From Nocardioides sp. S5 (GTDB lineage Bacteria; Actinomycetota; Actinomycetes; Propionibacteriales; Nocardioidaceae): a stretch of 64,000 bases of DNA. Each line of letters begins with the position of its first letter. The stretch's first letter is position 1. The stretch spans positions 2,604,001-2,668,000 of the forward strand of contig NZ_CP022296.1 in assembly GCF_017310035.1 (NCBI RefSeq), read 5' to 3'. The translations under genes were made by a program, and so were the position numbers. The notes under the pieces were generated by a model. It was not told the origin of the DNA, made no database searches, and worked only from the letters and a program-made list of their open reading frames with translations. Below are positions 9,107 through 30,704 of this stretch, piece by piece.

Positions 9107-9540
9107 TCCGGAACCCAGGGCGGCACGAAGCGCCGGACGTAGTCCTGTGCCCGCGGCCACGGGTCGGCCCAGAAGTCGCGGGGCAGCCGGTGGTGCTGCT
9201 CGACGCAGAAGTCCTCGAGGCTCCCCACGATCGGCACCCGCTCGAGGGCACGGCCCTCGAACGCCTCGTTCGCCCTCACCAGCTCCCGCTCGAGGTGCCA
9301 GCCCGAGGCGTCGAACGCGTGGTCTCCCCAGACTGCGTACGTGTGCCAGACCTCGTGGGCGCCCGGCGTCCGGATCGCCCCGAGACGCAGGGACCTGTCG
9401 GCGTGCACCTCCACGCACGCCCAGGCCAGCACGTGGCACGCGCCCGACGCGAAGAACGCCTTGTCCGGGCGTTCCCACGAGACCTGCTGGTCGCGTCGCT
9501 CCAGGTCGGTGCGCCGGTAGGTCCCCGCCGCCTCCAGCAC
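9079..9540 (-). CDS. Conserved hypothetical protein downstream of pyrG
   Basis: A 153-residue protein I do not recognise by family. It starts with GTG 3 nt after the pyrG stop and is surely co-transcribed with pyrG. No signal peptide or membrane segment. C35-H36 in SGACHVLAW, H66 in EVWHTYAVWGDH and D77 in AFDASGW are spaced like the Cys/His/Asp triad of small papain- or transglutaminase-like proteins; this is inference only. The last nine residues, DEEVPGRRA, are encoded by the adjacent 31-bp repeat, so the original C-terminus may have been altered by repeat insertion. Confidence 0.65.
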   Translation of the reverse strand: MLEAAGTYRRTDLERRDQQVSWERPDKAFFASGACHVLAWACVEVHADRSLRLGAIRTPGAHEVWHTYAVWGDHAFDASGWHLERELVRANEAFEGRALERVPIVGSLEDFCVEQHHRLPRDFWADPWPRAQDYVRRFVPPWVPDEEVPGRRA

Positions 9541-9543
9541 TGC

Positions 9544-13330
<3,787 letters not shown>

Positions 13331-13345
13331 GACCGCGCCATGCTC

Positions 13346-15118
13346 TCAGCCGCGACCCTGCCCTTCGGGGAGGCACGCCCGGTCGGGCGCGGCGGCGGCG
13401 AGCAGCTCGCGGGCATGCGCCCGGGCGCTGTCGGAGTCCTCCACCCCGGCCAGCATCCGCGACAGCTCACGCTCGCGATCGTCCTCGTCGAGGGTGACCA
13501 GGCCCGAGGTGGTGATCGAGCCGTCGCTGGACTTGTGCACGACCACGTGGCGGTCGGCGTAGGCCGCCACCTGCGGCAGGTGGGTGACCACGAGGACCTG
13601 CGAGGAGTGGGCCAGCGCAGCGAGCCGGCGCCCCACCTCGATGGCGGCCTTGCCGCCGACTCCCGCGTCGACCTCGTCGAAGACGAAGGTCGGCACCGAG
13701 CCGGTCTCGGCCAGCGACACCTCGAGGGCGAGCATGACCCGGGACAGCTCGCCGCCGGACGCCCCCTTGTGCAACGGCCGCGGGTCGGCGCCCGTGTTCG
13801 CGGCCAGCAGGAACTCCACCTCGTCAACGCCGGAGGACGTCGCGCGCAGCCAGCGTCCGTCCACGTGCAGCACGGGACCGGACGGGACGGCGGGCGCCGC
13901 CACCTCCGACTGCGTCACCGCGATGCTCACCACCGCGTGCGGCATCGCGAGCGACGTGAGCTCGTCGCTGACTGCCCTGCCGAGGCGCACCGCTGCCTTC
14001 GTACGCTGCTTGCTCAGCTTCGAGGCCAGCGCACCCAGCTCTGCGCGCAGGCGGTCGCGGCGCGCCTCCAGCTCGGCGATGCTGCCGTCGGCGTCCTCGA
14101 GGTCCAGGAGCCGTTTGGCGCCGTCCTCGGCCCACTCCAGCACCTCGTCGATGGTCTCGCCGTACTTGCGGGTCAGGGCGGTCAGCGCGGACCGGCGCTC
14201 GGACACGTGCGCGAGCCGCGACGGGTCGGTCTCCAGGCTCGAGGCGTACGACGCCACGTCGCCCGCGACGTCGACCAGCAGGTGACCGAGCTCGGCGATG
14301 CGGTCGGCGAGCTCCCCCGCGGTCGCGTCGTGCTCGCGGACCCCGTCGAGGGCCTGGCGGGCAGCGCTCGTGGTGCCCATCGCGTCGGGTGCGCCGTCCT
14401 CGCTCGAGAGCGCCTCGCGGGCGGTCTCTGCCGCGGTGCGGAGCGTGTCGGCGAAACCGAGCCGCGTCTCCTCGGCGGCGAGCTCGAGGTCCTCGCCCGG
14501 CCTCGGGTCGACCGCTTCCACCTCACCGAGTCCGAAACGGAGCTGGTCTGCCTCGCGCGCGCGCTCCCGGGCGGACCCGACCACATCGGCGAGGGTGCGT
14601 TCGGTCGCAGCGAGCTCGGCATAGAGCCCGGCGTAGTCAGCCGCGGTCCTCGCCAGCCCGGCGCCGGCGAACCGGTCGAGCGAGGCGCGCTGCGCGCCGG
14701 ACTTCAGCAGACGGTGCTGGTCGGACTGGCCGTGCACCGCGACCAGCGGTTCGGCGATCTCGGCGAGCGTGGTGACAGGCACCGATGCCCCGCCGACCCA
14801 GGCACGCGAACGTCCCTGCGCCGCGACGTTGCGGGCGAGCACGACCCGGTCGTCCTCGACGACTCCCCCGGACTCCTCGACGGCTTCTCGGAAACCGGTC
14901 AGGTCGGCGGCCGACACCACTCCCTCGACGCGCGCGTGTCCGGTTCCGGAGCGTACGGCGCCGGCGTCCGCGCGCCCGCCGAGCAGCAGGCCGAGCGCGG
15001 TCACGACCATGGTCTTGCCTGCGCCCGTCTCACCGGTGATCACCGTCAGGCCGGGCCCGAGCTCGAGGGTCGAGGAGTCGATGACGCCCAGCGAGCTGAT
15101 CCGCAGCTCCTCAAGCAT
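13346..15118 (-). CDS. recN: DNA repair protein RecN
   Basis: A 590-residue SMC-like ATPase acting in double-strand-break repair. Walker A GETGAGKT is at residues 29-36; the signature KGASGGELSR and Walker B VFDEVDAGVGG are near the C-terminus; the middle is coiled coil. The ATG at 15118 (MLEELRISSLGV) is the family N-terminus and overlaps the nadK stop by 8 bp. Part of the tlyA-nadK-recN operon. Confidence 0.95.
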   Translation of the reverse strand: MLEELRISSLGVIDSSTLELGPGLTVITGETGAGKTMVVTALGLLLGGRADAGAVRSGTGHARVEGVVSAADLTGFREAVEESGGVVEDDRVVLARNVAAQGRSRAWVGGASVPVTTLAEIAEPLVAVHGQSDQHRLLKSGAQRASLDRFAGAGLARTAADYAGLYAELAATERTLADVVGSARERAREADQLRFGLGEVEAVDPRPGEDLELAAEETRLGFADTLRTAAETAREALSSEDGAPDAMGTTSAARQALDGVREHDATAGELADRIAELGHLLVDVAGDVASYASSLETDPSRLAHVSERRSALTALTRKYGETIDEVLEWAEDGAKRLLDLEDADGSIAELEARRDRLRAELGALASKLSKQRTKAAVRLGRAVSDELTSLAMPHAVVSIAVTQSEVAAPAVPSGPVLHVDGRWLRATSSGVDEVEFLLAANTGADPRPLHKGASGGELSRVMLALEVSLAETGSVPTFVFDEVDAGVGGKAAIEVGRRLAALAHSSQVLVVTHLPQVAAYADRHVVVHKSSDGSITTSGLVTLDEDDRERELSRMLAGVEDSDSARAHARELLAAAAPDRACLPEGQGRG

Positions 15119-16061
15119 CGTGGTCACCACCGTCGCGGCGTCGACGCTCCGCCGCGCCACGCCAGCCCTCCACCGGCAGGTCGAACTTCGCCACCAGCCG
15201 GTCGGTGAACGGCGCCTGGTGCAGTCGGACCAGACGGACCGGGCGGGCGCCGCGACGCACCTCGATGCGGGCGCCGGGCGGCAGGTCGACGGTGCGACGG
15301 CCGTCGCACCACAGCACGCCCGAGCCCTCGGTGTTGGCCAGCACCTCCACCGCGAGCACCGACGTGGGCGCCACCACCATGGGCCGGGCGAAGAGGGCGT
15401 GCGCGCTCAGGGGCACCATCAGCAGTGCCTCGACCTCGGGCCAGACCACCGGACCGCCGGCGCTGAAGTTGTAGGCGGTCGAACCCGTGGGAGTCGCGCA
15501 CACCACCCCGTCGCAACCCCAGCGCGACAGGGGGCGGTCGTCGACCTCGACGACCACCTCGAGCATGCGCTCCCGGGCCGCCTTCTCCACGCTGGCCTCG
15601 TTGAGCGCGAAGGTGGAGAAGAGGGTGTCCTGCCCGACCCTGACCCGTACGTCCAGGGTCAGCCGATCCTCGGCGGTGTAGTTGCGCTCGACGATCGCCG
15701 CGATCGTCGACTCGACGTCCTCCTGCTCGGCCTCGGCGAGGAAGCCGACGTGGCCGAGGTTGACGCCGAGCAGCGGCGTGCTGGTCTCGTGGGTCAGCTC
15801 GGCCGCGCGCAGGATCGAGCCGTCCCCGCCGATGACCAGCACCAGCTCGCAGCCCTCCCCGGGCAGGTGGTCCGGCAGGGTCGTCTCCACGAGCCCGTCA
15901 GCGTCGGCGAGCCCGAGGTCGGTCGCCTCGTCCGCCAGGAGGCGTACGGCGATCCCGTGCTCGGTGAGCTGCTGCACGCATGCACGAGCGACGTCACGCA
16001 CGTCCGACCGTCCCGTGTGGGCCAGCACCAGCACGCGGCGTACGGGACTCTCGGCGATCAC
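15111..16061 (-). CDS. nadK: NAD kinase
   Basis: A 316-residue NAD/ATP(polyphosphate) kinase that phosphorylates NAD to NADP. The GGDGS motif (LVIGGDGSILRAAE) and NLGHVGFLAE are present, as is the conserved TPTGSTAYNFSAGG stretch. Overlaps tlyA by 4 bp and recN by 8 bp, so the three are translationally coupled. Confidence 0.95.
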   Translation of the reverse strand: MIAESPVRRVLVLAHTGRSDVRDVARACVQQLTEHGIAVRLLADEATDLGLADADGLVETTLPDHLPGEGCELVLVIGGDGSILRAAELTHETSTPLLGVNLGHVGFLAEAEQEDVESTIAAIVERNYTAEDRLTLDVRVRVGQDTLFSTFALNEASVEKAARERMLEVVVEVDDRPLSRWGCDGVVCATPTGSTAYNFSAGGPVVWPEVEALLMVPLSAHALFARPMVVAPTSVLAVEVLANTEGSGVLWCDGRRTVDLPPGARIEVRRGARPVRLVRLHQAPFTDRLVAKFDLPVEGWRGAAERRRRDGGDHDA

Positions 16062-16897
16062 GGGACCACCCTCTCACCCGCCACCCCCAGTGATGCGGCG
16101 CGCTGCACCTCCGCCACGATGTCGTCGGCGCCGATCGCCGCCGGGCCGCGGCGCAGCAGCAGGAAGAACTCGACGTTGCCGGACGGGCCGGGCAGCGGGC
16201 TGACCGTCACGGCGACGGCGCCCCACCCGCGCTCGGCCGCGAGGTCGGCGATCGTGGTCACCGCCTCGGCCCGCAGACCGAGGTCGCGCACGACACCGCC
16301 CTTGCCGACGCGCTCCTTGCCGACCTCGAACTGCGGCTTGACCATCAGCGCGAGCTCACCGTCGCTGCGGGTCACCGACAGCAGGGGGTCCAGGACCAAG
16401 GCCAGGGAGATGAAGGACAGGTCCCCCACGACGAGGTCGACCGGGTCGCCGATGAGGTCCAGCGTCAGCTCGCGGATGTTGGTGCGGTCGTGCACCTGCA
16501 CCCGCTCGTCGCTCTGCAACGACCAGGCCAGCTGCCCGTAGCCGACGTCGACCGCGACCACCTCGCGCGCACCGGCCCGCAGCAGCACGTCGGTGAAGCC
16601 GCCGGTCGACGCACCGGCGTCGAGGCAGCGCCTGCCCTCGACGCTGACGCCGTGGGACGCGAAGGCCTCGAGCGCTCCCGCGAGCTTGTGCCCACCGCGC
16701 GAGACGTAGTCGATCGACGTCGGGTCCTCGCGCACCACGATGGCCACATCCGTGGTCACGCCGGTCGCAGGCTTGGTCGCGACGGCGCCCGAGACCGTCA
16801 CGCGGCCAGCCGCCACGAGCTCGCTGGCGTGCTCGCGCGAACGGGCCAGACCGCGGCGGACGAGCTCCTGGTCGAGTCGAAGTCGTCGTGGAGGCAC
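16058..16897 (-). CDS. tlyA: TlyA-family 2'-O-methyltransferase
   Basis: A 279-residue protein with an N-terminal S4 RNA-binding domain (RLDQELVRRGLARSREHA) and an FtsJ-like methyltransferase domain with SAM motif LDAGASTGGFTDV. Known members methylate 16S C1409 and 23S C1920 riboses, the basis of capreomycin susceptibility. Follows a small conserved gene by 5 bp. Confidence 0.93.
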   Translation of the reverse strand: MPPRRLRLDQELVRRGLARSREHASELVAAGRVTVSGAVATKPATGVTTDVAIVVREDPTSIDYVSRGGHKLAGALEAFASHGVSVEGRRCLDAGASTGGFTDVLLRAGAREVVAVDVGYGQLAWSLQSDERVQVHDRTNIRELTLDLIGDPVDLVVGDLSFISLALVLDPLLSVTRSDGELALMVKPQFEVGKERVGKGGVVRDLGLRAEAVTTIADLAAERGWGAVAVTVSPLPGPSGNVEFFLLLRRGPAAIGADDIVAEVQRAASLGVAGERVVP

Positions 16898-16902
16898 GGG
16901 TG

Positions 16903-17175
16903 TCAGGAACCCTGCACGTCGTCGTGCTGCCCCGAAGGCGCGGGCTGTTGTGCGTCGAGGGCGCGACGCAGCCGTTCGTGTGCCTGCTCGAAGACCCGCA
17001 CGTGCTCGCTCAGCGGCGATCCGACGACAGCGGCGACATCGGCCAGGACCCGGTCCACGACGTCGACCCCGGTCGGCTCATAGCTCGGCGCCTCACGGTT
17101 GGCGACGGCATCCCCGCGCTCGTCCCGGGCGTTCGCGCCCGCCTCGTACGCCGGGGCGCCACGCTGCTCGTCCAT
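16903..17175 (-). CDS. Small conserved hypothetical protein upstream of tlyA
   Basis: A 90-residue acidic/polar protein with disordered ends and a helical middle (DVVDRVLADVAAVVG..VRVFEQAHERLRRALD). No known catalytic motif. Small proteins of this kind precede tlyA in many actinobacteria. A leaderless -10 lies 7 nt upstream and overlaps the previous gene's stop codon, so it likely heads the tlyA-nadK-recN unit. Confidence 0.75.
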   Translation of the reverse strand: MDEQRGAPAYEAGANARDERGDAVANREAPSYEPTGVDVVDRVLADVAAVVGSPLSEHVRVFEQAHERLRRALDAQQPAPSGQHDDVQGS

Positions 17176-17182
17176 GGGTGCG

Positions 17183-17188
17183 ACCCTA
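17183..17188 (-). promoter_or_regulatory. -10 element overlapping the HAD stop codon
   Basis: TAGGGT on the minus strand, 7 nt before the ATG at 17175. Its first three bases are the TAG stop codon of the HAD gene (17186-17188). It would drive a leaderless transcript for the small gene and tlyA-nadK-recN. Confidence 0.5.
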
Positions 17189-18205
17189 CTCGGCGCCGAG
17201 GCGACGAACTGGTCCGGGCGGCACCGTGTCGGTGACGTCCGCGGGCTGGCCGGCCTCGTCCAGGTGGAGCCAGCACGCCGTCGCGGCGACGCGCCACCAG
17301 TCCGCGTCGCTGCCTGCGCCGTCGACCTCGAGACGACCGTCCACCACCGCGCCGGACCAGCCGCCCAGCTCGACGCGACCGCCGTCGACCGTGGGAGCAG
17401 GATGGGGCTCGAAGAGCCCTGCCAGGTCCGGTGAGATGTAGGTCGGGCGCAGCTGCGGGCCCGCCGTGGCGAGCTCGTGGAGCCAGGTCACCCCGGTGAG
17501 CACCAGCAGCGACGGTACGCCGATCGCGTGGGCGCCCTCGATGTCGGTGTCGAGCCGGTCCCCCACCATGATCGGTCGGTCGCCGCCGACCCGCAGGACG
17601 GTCTCCTCCATCAGTGGCTTCTCGGGCTTGCCGGCCACGGTGGCCGCGACGCCGGCGAAGCCCGTGATCGTCTGCACCAGTACGCCGTGGCCGGGGGCCA
17701 GGCCGTAGGCCGTGGGGATGGTCATGTCGGCGTTGCTCGCCACGTAGGGCAGTCCATCGCGGACCAGGCTCGCGACGCGCATGATGTGGCGCCACCGGAC
17801 GTCCGGTCCGTAGCCGCTGGCCACCGCGACGGCACCGTCGGGGTCCTCGACCGGCTCCAGCCCGGCCTCGACGAGCGCCGCACGGAGACCGTCCCCTCCG
17901 AGCATCAGGATCCTGGCGCCCTCGCCGTGGGCATCCGCGAGCACGCGGGCTGCGGCCTGGGCAGACGTCACCACGTCGCCCGGCTCGGCATGCACCCCCA
18001 TCCCGACGAGCTTGTCCGAGACCTGCTCGGGCGTGCGGGCGGCGTTGTTGGTCACGAACGCGACGTGCCGACCGCTGGCACGGATCCGGTCCACCTTCTC
18101 GGCGACGCCCTCGATGGCATCGGTCCCGACGTAGACCACGCCGTCGAGGTCGAACATGACCAGGTCGTGCGCGTCCACGATCGGAGTCCTGCACTCCTCG
18201 AGCAT
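17186..18205 (-). CDS. HAD-IIA family phosphatase
   Basis: A 339-residue HAD-superfamily hydrolase (NagD/4-nitrophenylphosphatase type). Motif I is MFDLDGVVYVG, motif II VTNNAAR, motif III around GKPEKPLMEE and motif IV MVGDRLDTDIEGA. About 80 extra residues follow the HAD core. The substrate is not evident. The ATG at 18205 has GGAGAGGGG 6 nt upstream. Ends in TAG, shared with the next gene's -10. Confidence 0.85.
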   Translation of the reverse strand: MLEECRTPIVDAHDLVMFDLDGVVYVGTDAIEGVAEKVDRIRASGRHVAFVTNNAARTPEQVSDKLVGMGVHAEPGDVVTSAQAAARVLADAHGEGARILMLGGDGLRAALVEAGLEPVEDPDGAVAVASGYGPDVRWRHIMRVASLVRDGLPYVASNADMTIPTAYGLAPGHGVLVQTITGFAGVAATVAGKPEKPLMEETVLRVGGDRPIMVGDRLDTDIEGAHAIGVPSLLVLTGVTWLHELATAGPQLRPTYISPDLAGLFEPHPAPTVDGGRVELGGWSGAVVDGRLEVDGAGSDADWWRVAATACWLHLDEAGQPADVTDTVPPGPVRRLGAE

Positions 18206-18241
18206 GCTGCACCCCTCTCCGGGCTGTGACGGGCGTCCCCC

Positions 18242-18247
18242 TACGAT
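18242..18247 (+). promoter_or_regulatory. -10 element of the DUF1015 gene (leaderless)
   Basis: TACGAT, 6 nt before the ATG at 18254, in the 48-bp divergent region with the HAD gene. Confidence 0.5.
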
Positions 18248-18253
18248 GCTCCG

Positions 18254-19372
18254 ATGGAACTCGCCAGCGTCGTGCCGCCGTACGTCGCGACGCCTCTCGA
18301 GCTCTCGCCGTTCCGTGCGGTGATGCTGGCGCCCGAGCGGGTCGGGGATCCCGCGTCGGCCAGAGCGCTGGCGCGACCCTATCGCGACGTCGCGGCCCGG
18401 CTGGAGCAGTGGATCGCGCAGGGGCGCGCCACCGCCGACAGCGCGCCCGCGATCTATCTCCACGAGTACACCGTCGGTGGCCTCACTGTGCGCGGCCTCG
18501 TCGGCGCGCTGTCGATGTCGCGTCGGGCCCAGTCCTTCGACGAGCGCGCCGTGTGGCCCCACGAGGCCATCCACCCCGAGCAGGCCGGCGAGCTGGCCGA
18601 CCGGATGCTGCAGATGGACCTGAACCCTGCCCCGATCCTTCTGGTGCACCACGGGCGACCCCAGCTGCGGGAGATCGTCACGTCCGTCAGCCAGAACGCA
18701 CCGGACTGGCGCTACCTCGACCGCACCGGCCAGCGCCAGCGCATCTGGGCCATCCGCGACCCCGAGACCCTCGCCGGGATCGCCGGGCTTCTCGCGTCGA
18801 CGCGCTGCCTCCTCGCCGACGGTCATCACCGCTACGCCGCCTATCTCCGCCTGCAGGAGGAGCACCCCGGCACGCCGTGGGACACCGGCTTGGCCATGCT
18901 CGTCGACCAGGACGACACTCCCCTGTTCCTCGGAGCCATCCACCGCACATTCCCGGGCACCACGCTCATCGATCTGCTCGGCGCCTCTCGCGCCGCGGGG
19001 GCGCAGGTCACCCGTCGCGAGCGCCATCAGGCTCTGCTCGCGCTCGACAGCACGCACTTCGTGCTGACCGACGGTGAGTCGTGGCACGTGGTCACACCGC
19101 CGGCCCTCCCCCAGGACGCACCCGTCTCATGGGTGCACGACTCCGTGCTCCCTCGTCTGACCAGATCGGACGTCCGCGTGGTGCACCACCACAACGTCGA
19201 CGAGGCGTTGGCTGCAGCGGGCCCCGCCGCTCCGGCGGTCCTCCTGCCCAGCCCTGACTTCGACCAGGTGCGAGCCCTGGTCGAGTCCGGCGGCCTTCTC
19301 CCGGAGAAGGCAACGTCTTTCCAGCCCAAGCCCAGTCTCGGGGTGCTCATGCGGCCGGTGATCGGCGGATGA
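18254..19372 (+). CDS. DUF1015 family protein
   Basis: A 372-residue DUF1015 protein. The family's conserved LLADGHHRYAAY (residues 192-203) and the C-terminal LPEKATSFQPKPSLGV are both present. Function of the family is not established; it is sometimes annotated as a SpoOJ-adjacent HTH or phosphatase-like protein without proof. Divergent from the HAD gene; its last 26 bp overlap the convergent SSB-like gene. Confidence 0.85.
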   Translation: MELASVVPPYVATPLELSPFRAVMLAPERVGDPASARALARPYRDVAARLEQWIAQGRATADSAPAIYLHEYTVGGLTVRGLVGALSMSRRAQSFDERAVWPHEAIHPEQAGELADRMLQMDLNPAPILLVHHGRPQLREIVTSVSQNAPDWRYLDRTGQRQRIWAIRDPETLAGIAGLLASTRCLLADGHHRYAAYLRLQEEHPGTPWDTGLAMLVDQDDTPLFLGAIHRTFPGTTLIDLLGASRAAGAQVTRRERHQALLALDSTHFVLTDGESWHVVTPPALPQDAPVSWVHDSVLPRLTRSDVRVVHHHNVDEALAAAGPAAPAVLLPSPDFDQVRALVESGGLLPEKATSFQPKPSLGVLMRPVIGG

Positions 19373-19709
19373 TCCTCGCTGCCGAGGTCTCGACCTCCAC
19401 GCGTGATCGCGTTGCGCCCCCCGCCTGGTAGAACCGGCACCTCACGGCACCCTCGACCTCGACCAGGTCACCGACCCGCCACGTGAGCACGCTGCGACGC
19501 ACGCGGGCACTCCACGCGGCGCAGGGCACCGAGTCCACTCGTTGACCGGTGGTCGCACCGGCCCTGGGCACCGATACTCGGAACGTGATCACCGCGTCAC
19601 CACTCGGCAGCTCCACCGCGGTGGGCGCGCCGGTGAGTCGGCCCACCAGTCGTACGTCATTGATGGCGACATCGATGTCGCTCGGGTCCTTCGTCTGTGT
19701 CTTGGTCAC
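19347..19709 (-). CDS. Small single-stranded DNA-binding (SSB-like) protein
   Basis: A 120-residue OB-fold protein of the SSB family. INDVRLVGRLTGAP and the SGDAVITFRVSVPR strand, then FYQAGGATRSRVEVET, follow the SSB core; the acidic DDDIPF-type C-terminal tail is missing, so it is a minor paralogue and not the replicative SSB. Starts at GTG with a strong AGGAGG 6 nt upstream. Convergent overlap of 26 bp with the DUF1015 gene. It lies between the rrn terminator and that gene. Confidence 0.75.
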   Translation of the reverse strand: MTKTQTKDPSDIDVAINDVRLVGRLTGAPTAVELPSGDAVITFRVSVPRAGATTGQRVDSVPCAAWSARVRRSVLTWRVGDLVEVEGAVRCRFYQAGGATRSRVEVETSAARIIRRSPAA

Positions 19710-19860
19710 AGTGCACCTCCTGTGACCAGACGATTCCGCGCACGACCGACACGCACTCGCCCAGCCGGCACTCCCCTGTGGAGAGCCTGCTGATCGGCCC
19801 ACCTGTGGACACGAGGTGGCCCGGCAATGCCTCCGTTCGAGGTTCCAGCGCTGCCCGGGA

Positions 19861-19896
19861 ACGCAAAAGTGGGGCCACCCGAAGGTGACCCCACTT
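19861..19896 (-). terminator. rrn operon terminator
   Basis: On the minus strand AAGTGGGGTCACC-TTCG-GGTGGCCCCACTT forms a 13-bp stem (one G-T pair) closed by a UUCG tetraloop and followed by TTTT, 12 bp after 5S rRNA. A canonical intrinsic terminator. Confidence 0.95.
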
Positions 19897-19908
19897 CCAC
19901 AATGTATG

Positions 19909-20027
19909 TCCGGCGGCGTCCTACTCTCCCACAACCTCTCGGTTGCAGTACCATCGGCGCTGAAAGGCTTAACTTCCGGGTTCGGTATGGGACCGGGTGT
20001 TTCCCGTTTCGCTATGGCCGCCGTAAC
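19909..20027 (-). rRNA. rrf: 5S ribosomal RNA
   Basis: About 119 nt. Contains the conserved CCGAACCCGGAAGTTAAGC and ends in GGGAGAGTAGGACGCCGCC; GGCGGC near the 5' end pairs with GCCGCC at the 3' end. Ends are placed by pairing and are accurate to a few bases. Confidence 0.95.
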
Positions 20028-20187
20028 TCTTTCAACCTTGTCCACACCACCTGCCAGCAACTGATGCTGGACCTGGGTTGGGTGTGTTGGTTGGGAACTG
20101 CCTAGTGGACGCGAACAAGCTCGTGGCTGTTCGTTACGTGTGCGCGGGTGTGTCGTACAGATCATTGTGTGTGTTCTTGTACGTGGT

Positions 20188-25368
<5,181 letters not shown>

Positions 25369-25813
25369 CATGAACCAACCCAACCAAAGCCAGGCCAGCC
25401 ACAATCAATAAGAGCCACATCCCCTGACTGAACAAAACTGACATCTGTCAGAATCATTGTCAAAGAAACCGCGACCCAACCACCCCAACCAAAAGGCCAA
25501 GGAAGAAGAGTCAACGGGGCATAACAAACTAATTCGTCGACTAATCAAACACACTGTTGAGTTCTCAAGAATCAGACGCACCCGTTCCTCGCCGGCTTGG
25601 CCGGGTTGGTCGCGGGGCAACCTGCAGAAACTTACCGGGCGCTCCATCCCGCGTCAAACTCGGCGGAACTTCGTGCTTCGGTGGTCGCAGCTGGTTTCCG
25701 TCTCATCTGGCCTTCTGGCCAGGAGCCGGCGCCGCTTGCGGCGACAGGTGAAACATTAGACGACCAACGGGCGACATGACAAACCGGGGGTGGCCTTCAC
25801 GCATAACCGCAGG
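25369..25813 (-). other. rrn leader and promoter region
   Basis: Gene-free stretch between the arginine operon's last gene and 16S. It holds, in transcription order, two short hairpins (25,730-25,743 and CTGGCC-AGAA-GGCCAG at 25,707-25,722) that may end the arginine operon, the rrn promoter, a conserved leader motif CTTGAGAACTCAACAGTGTG (about 25,552-25,571, boxA-type), a second TTGACA (25,458-25,463) without a convincing -10, and the palindrome CTGACAGATGTCAG just downstream of it. Confidence 0.8.
25629..25657 (-). promoter_or_regulatory. rrn promoter P1
   Basis: On the minus strand TTGACG (25,652-25,657) and TAAGTT (25,629-25,634) with a 17-bp spacer, about 260 nt upstream of mature 16S. 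Position and quality fit the main rrn promoter. Confidence 0.75.
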
Positions 25814-29780
<3,967 letters not shown>

Positions 29781-29784
<4 letters not shown>

Positions 29785-30704
29785 GGGTGCTCCAGGAGCC
29801 AGGTGAGGACGGCCTTCTGGGCGTGGCGCCGGTTCTCGGCCTCGTCCCACACGACCGACTGCGGGCCCTCGATGACGGACTCGGCGATCTCCTTGCCGCG
29901 GTAGGCGGGCAGGCAGTGCATCACGATGGCGTCCGCGGCAGCATGGGCGAGGAGCTCCTCGGTCACGCCGTAGGGCGGGAAGACGCGGAGGCGGTCCTGC
30001 GACTCCTCCTCGCGGCCCATGCTGACCCACGAGTCGGTGATCACGACGTCGGCGCCACCGACGGCCTCCACGGGGTCGGTCGTGATCTCGATGGAGCCGC
30101 CGGTGTGTTGTGCGAGCTCGCGTGCCTGGGCCACCACCGTGGCGTCGGGGGCGAAGCCGTCGGGAGCACCGACGACGACGTGCATCCCGGCCGAGGCACC
30201 GGCCAGCACCCACGAGTTGCCCATGTTGCAGGCACCGTCTCCGACGAAGGCCGCCCGGACGCCGGCGAGCTGGCCCTTGTGCTCGCGCACGGTCTGGAGG
30301 TCGGCGAGCAGCTGGCAGGGGTGGAACTCGTCGGTGAGCGCGTTGAGGACAGGTACGCCTGCGTGCTCGGCCATGGTCACCACGTCGCTCTGGTGCGCGG
30401 TGCGCCACACGATCGCCGAGGCCTGGCGCCCCAGGACGCGGGCCACGTCCTCGACGCCCTCGCGCGAGCCCATGGCCGCCAGCCCGCCGTCGACGGTCAT
30501 CGGGTTGCCACCGAGCTCGGCGATGCCGGCCGCGAACGACACCTGCGTGCGCAGGGTCGGACGGTCGAAGACCAGCGCGACGGTGTGCGGGCCGGCGAGC
30601 GGCTTGTGGCCGAACTGGTCCGCCTTCATCGCGTCGGCAAGGTCGAGCACCTCGAGGAGCTCTGCGGGCGACAGGTCGTCGTCGCGGAGGAGGTGGCGGG
30701 TCAT
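29781..30704 (-). CDS. argF: Ornithine carbamoyltransferase
   Basis: A 307-residue transcarbamoylase converting ornithine and carbamoyl phosphate to citrulline. [14 protein letters not shown] (carbamoyl-phosphate His/Gln), the ornithine loop region ITDSWVSMG and [11 protein letters not shown] are present. The normally invariant STRTR carbamoyl-phosphate motif reads TLRTQ (residues 50-54, [12 protein letters not shown]). ATGA overlap with argD. Context leaves little doubt about the role, but the altered motif deserves checking. Confidence 0.9.

Noticed and set aside
17186-19087. HAD gene extended upstream to 633 residues
   Set aside because: The added N-terminus is antisense to DUF1015; the real start is ATG 18205 with a good RBS.
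19740-19830. DnaA-box-like CTCCACAGG/GTCCACAGG pair
   Set aside because: Only two partial matches to TTGTCCACA, and no origin genes nearby.
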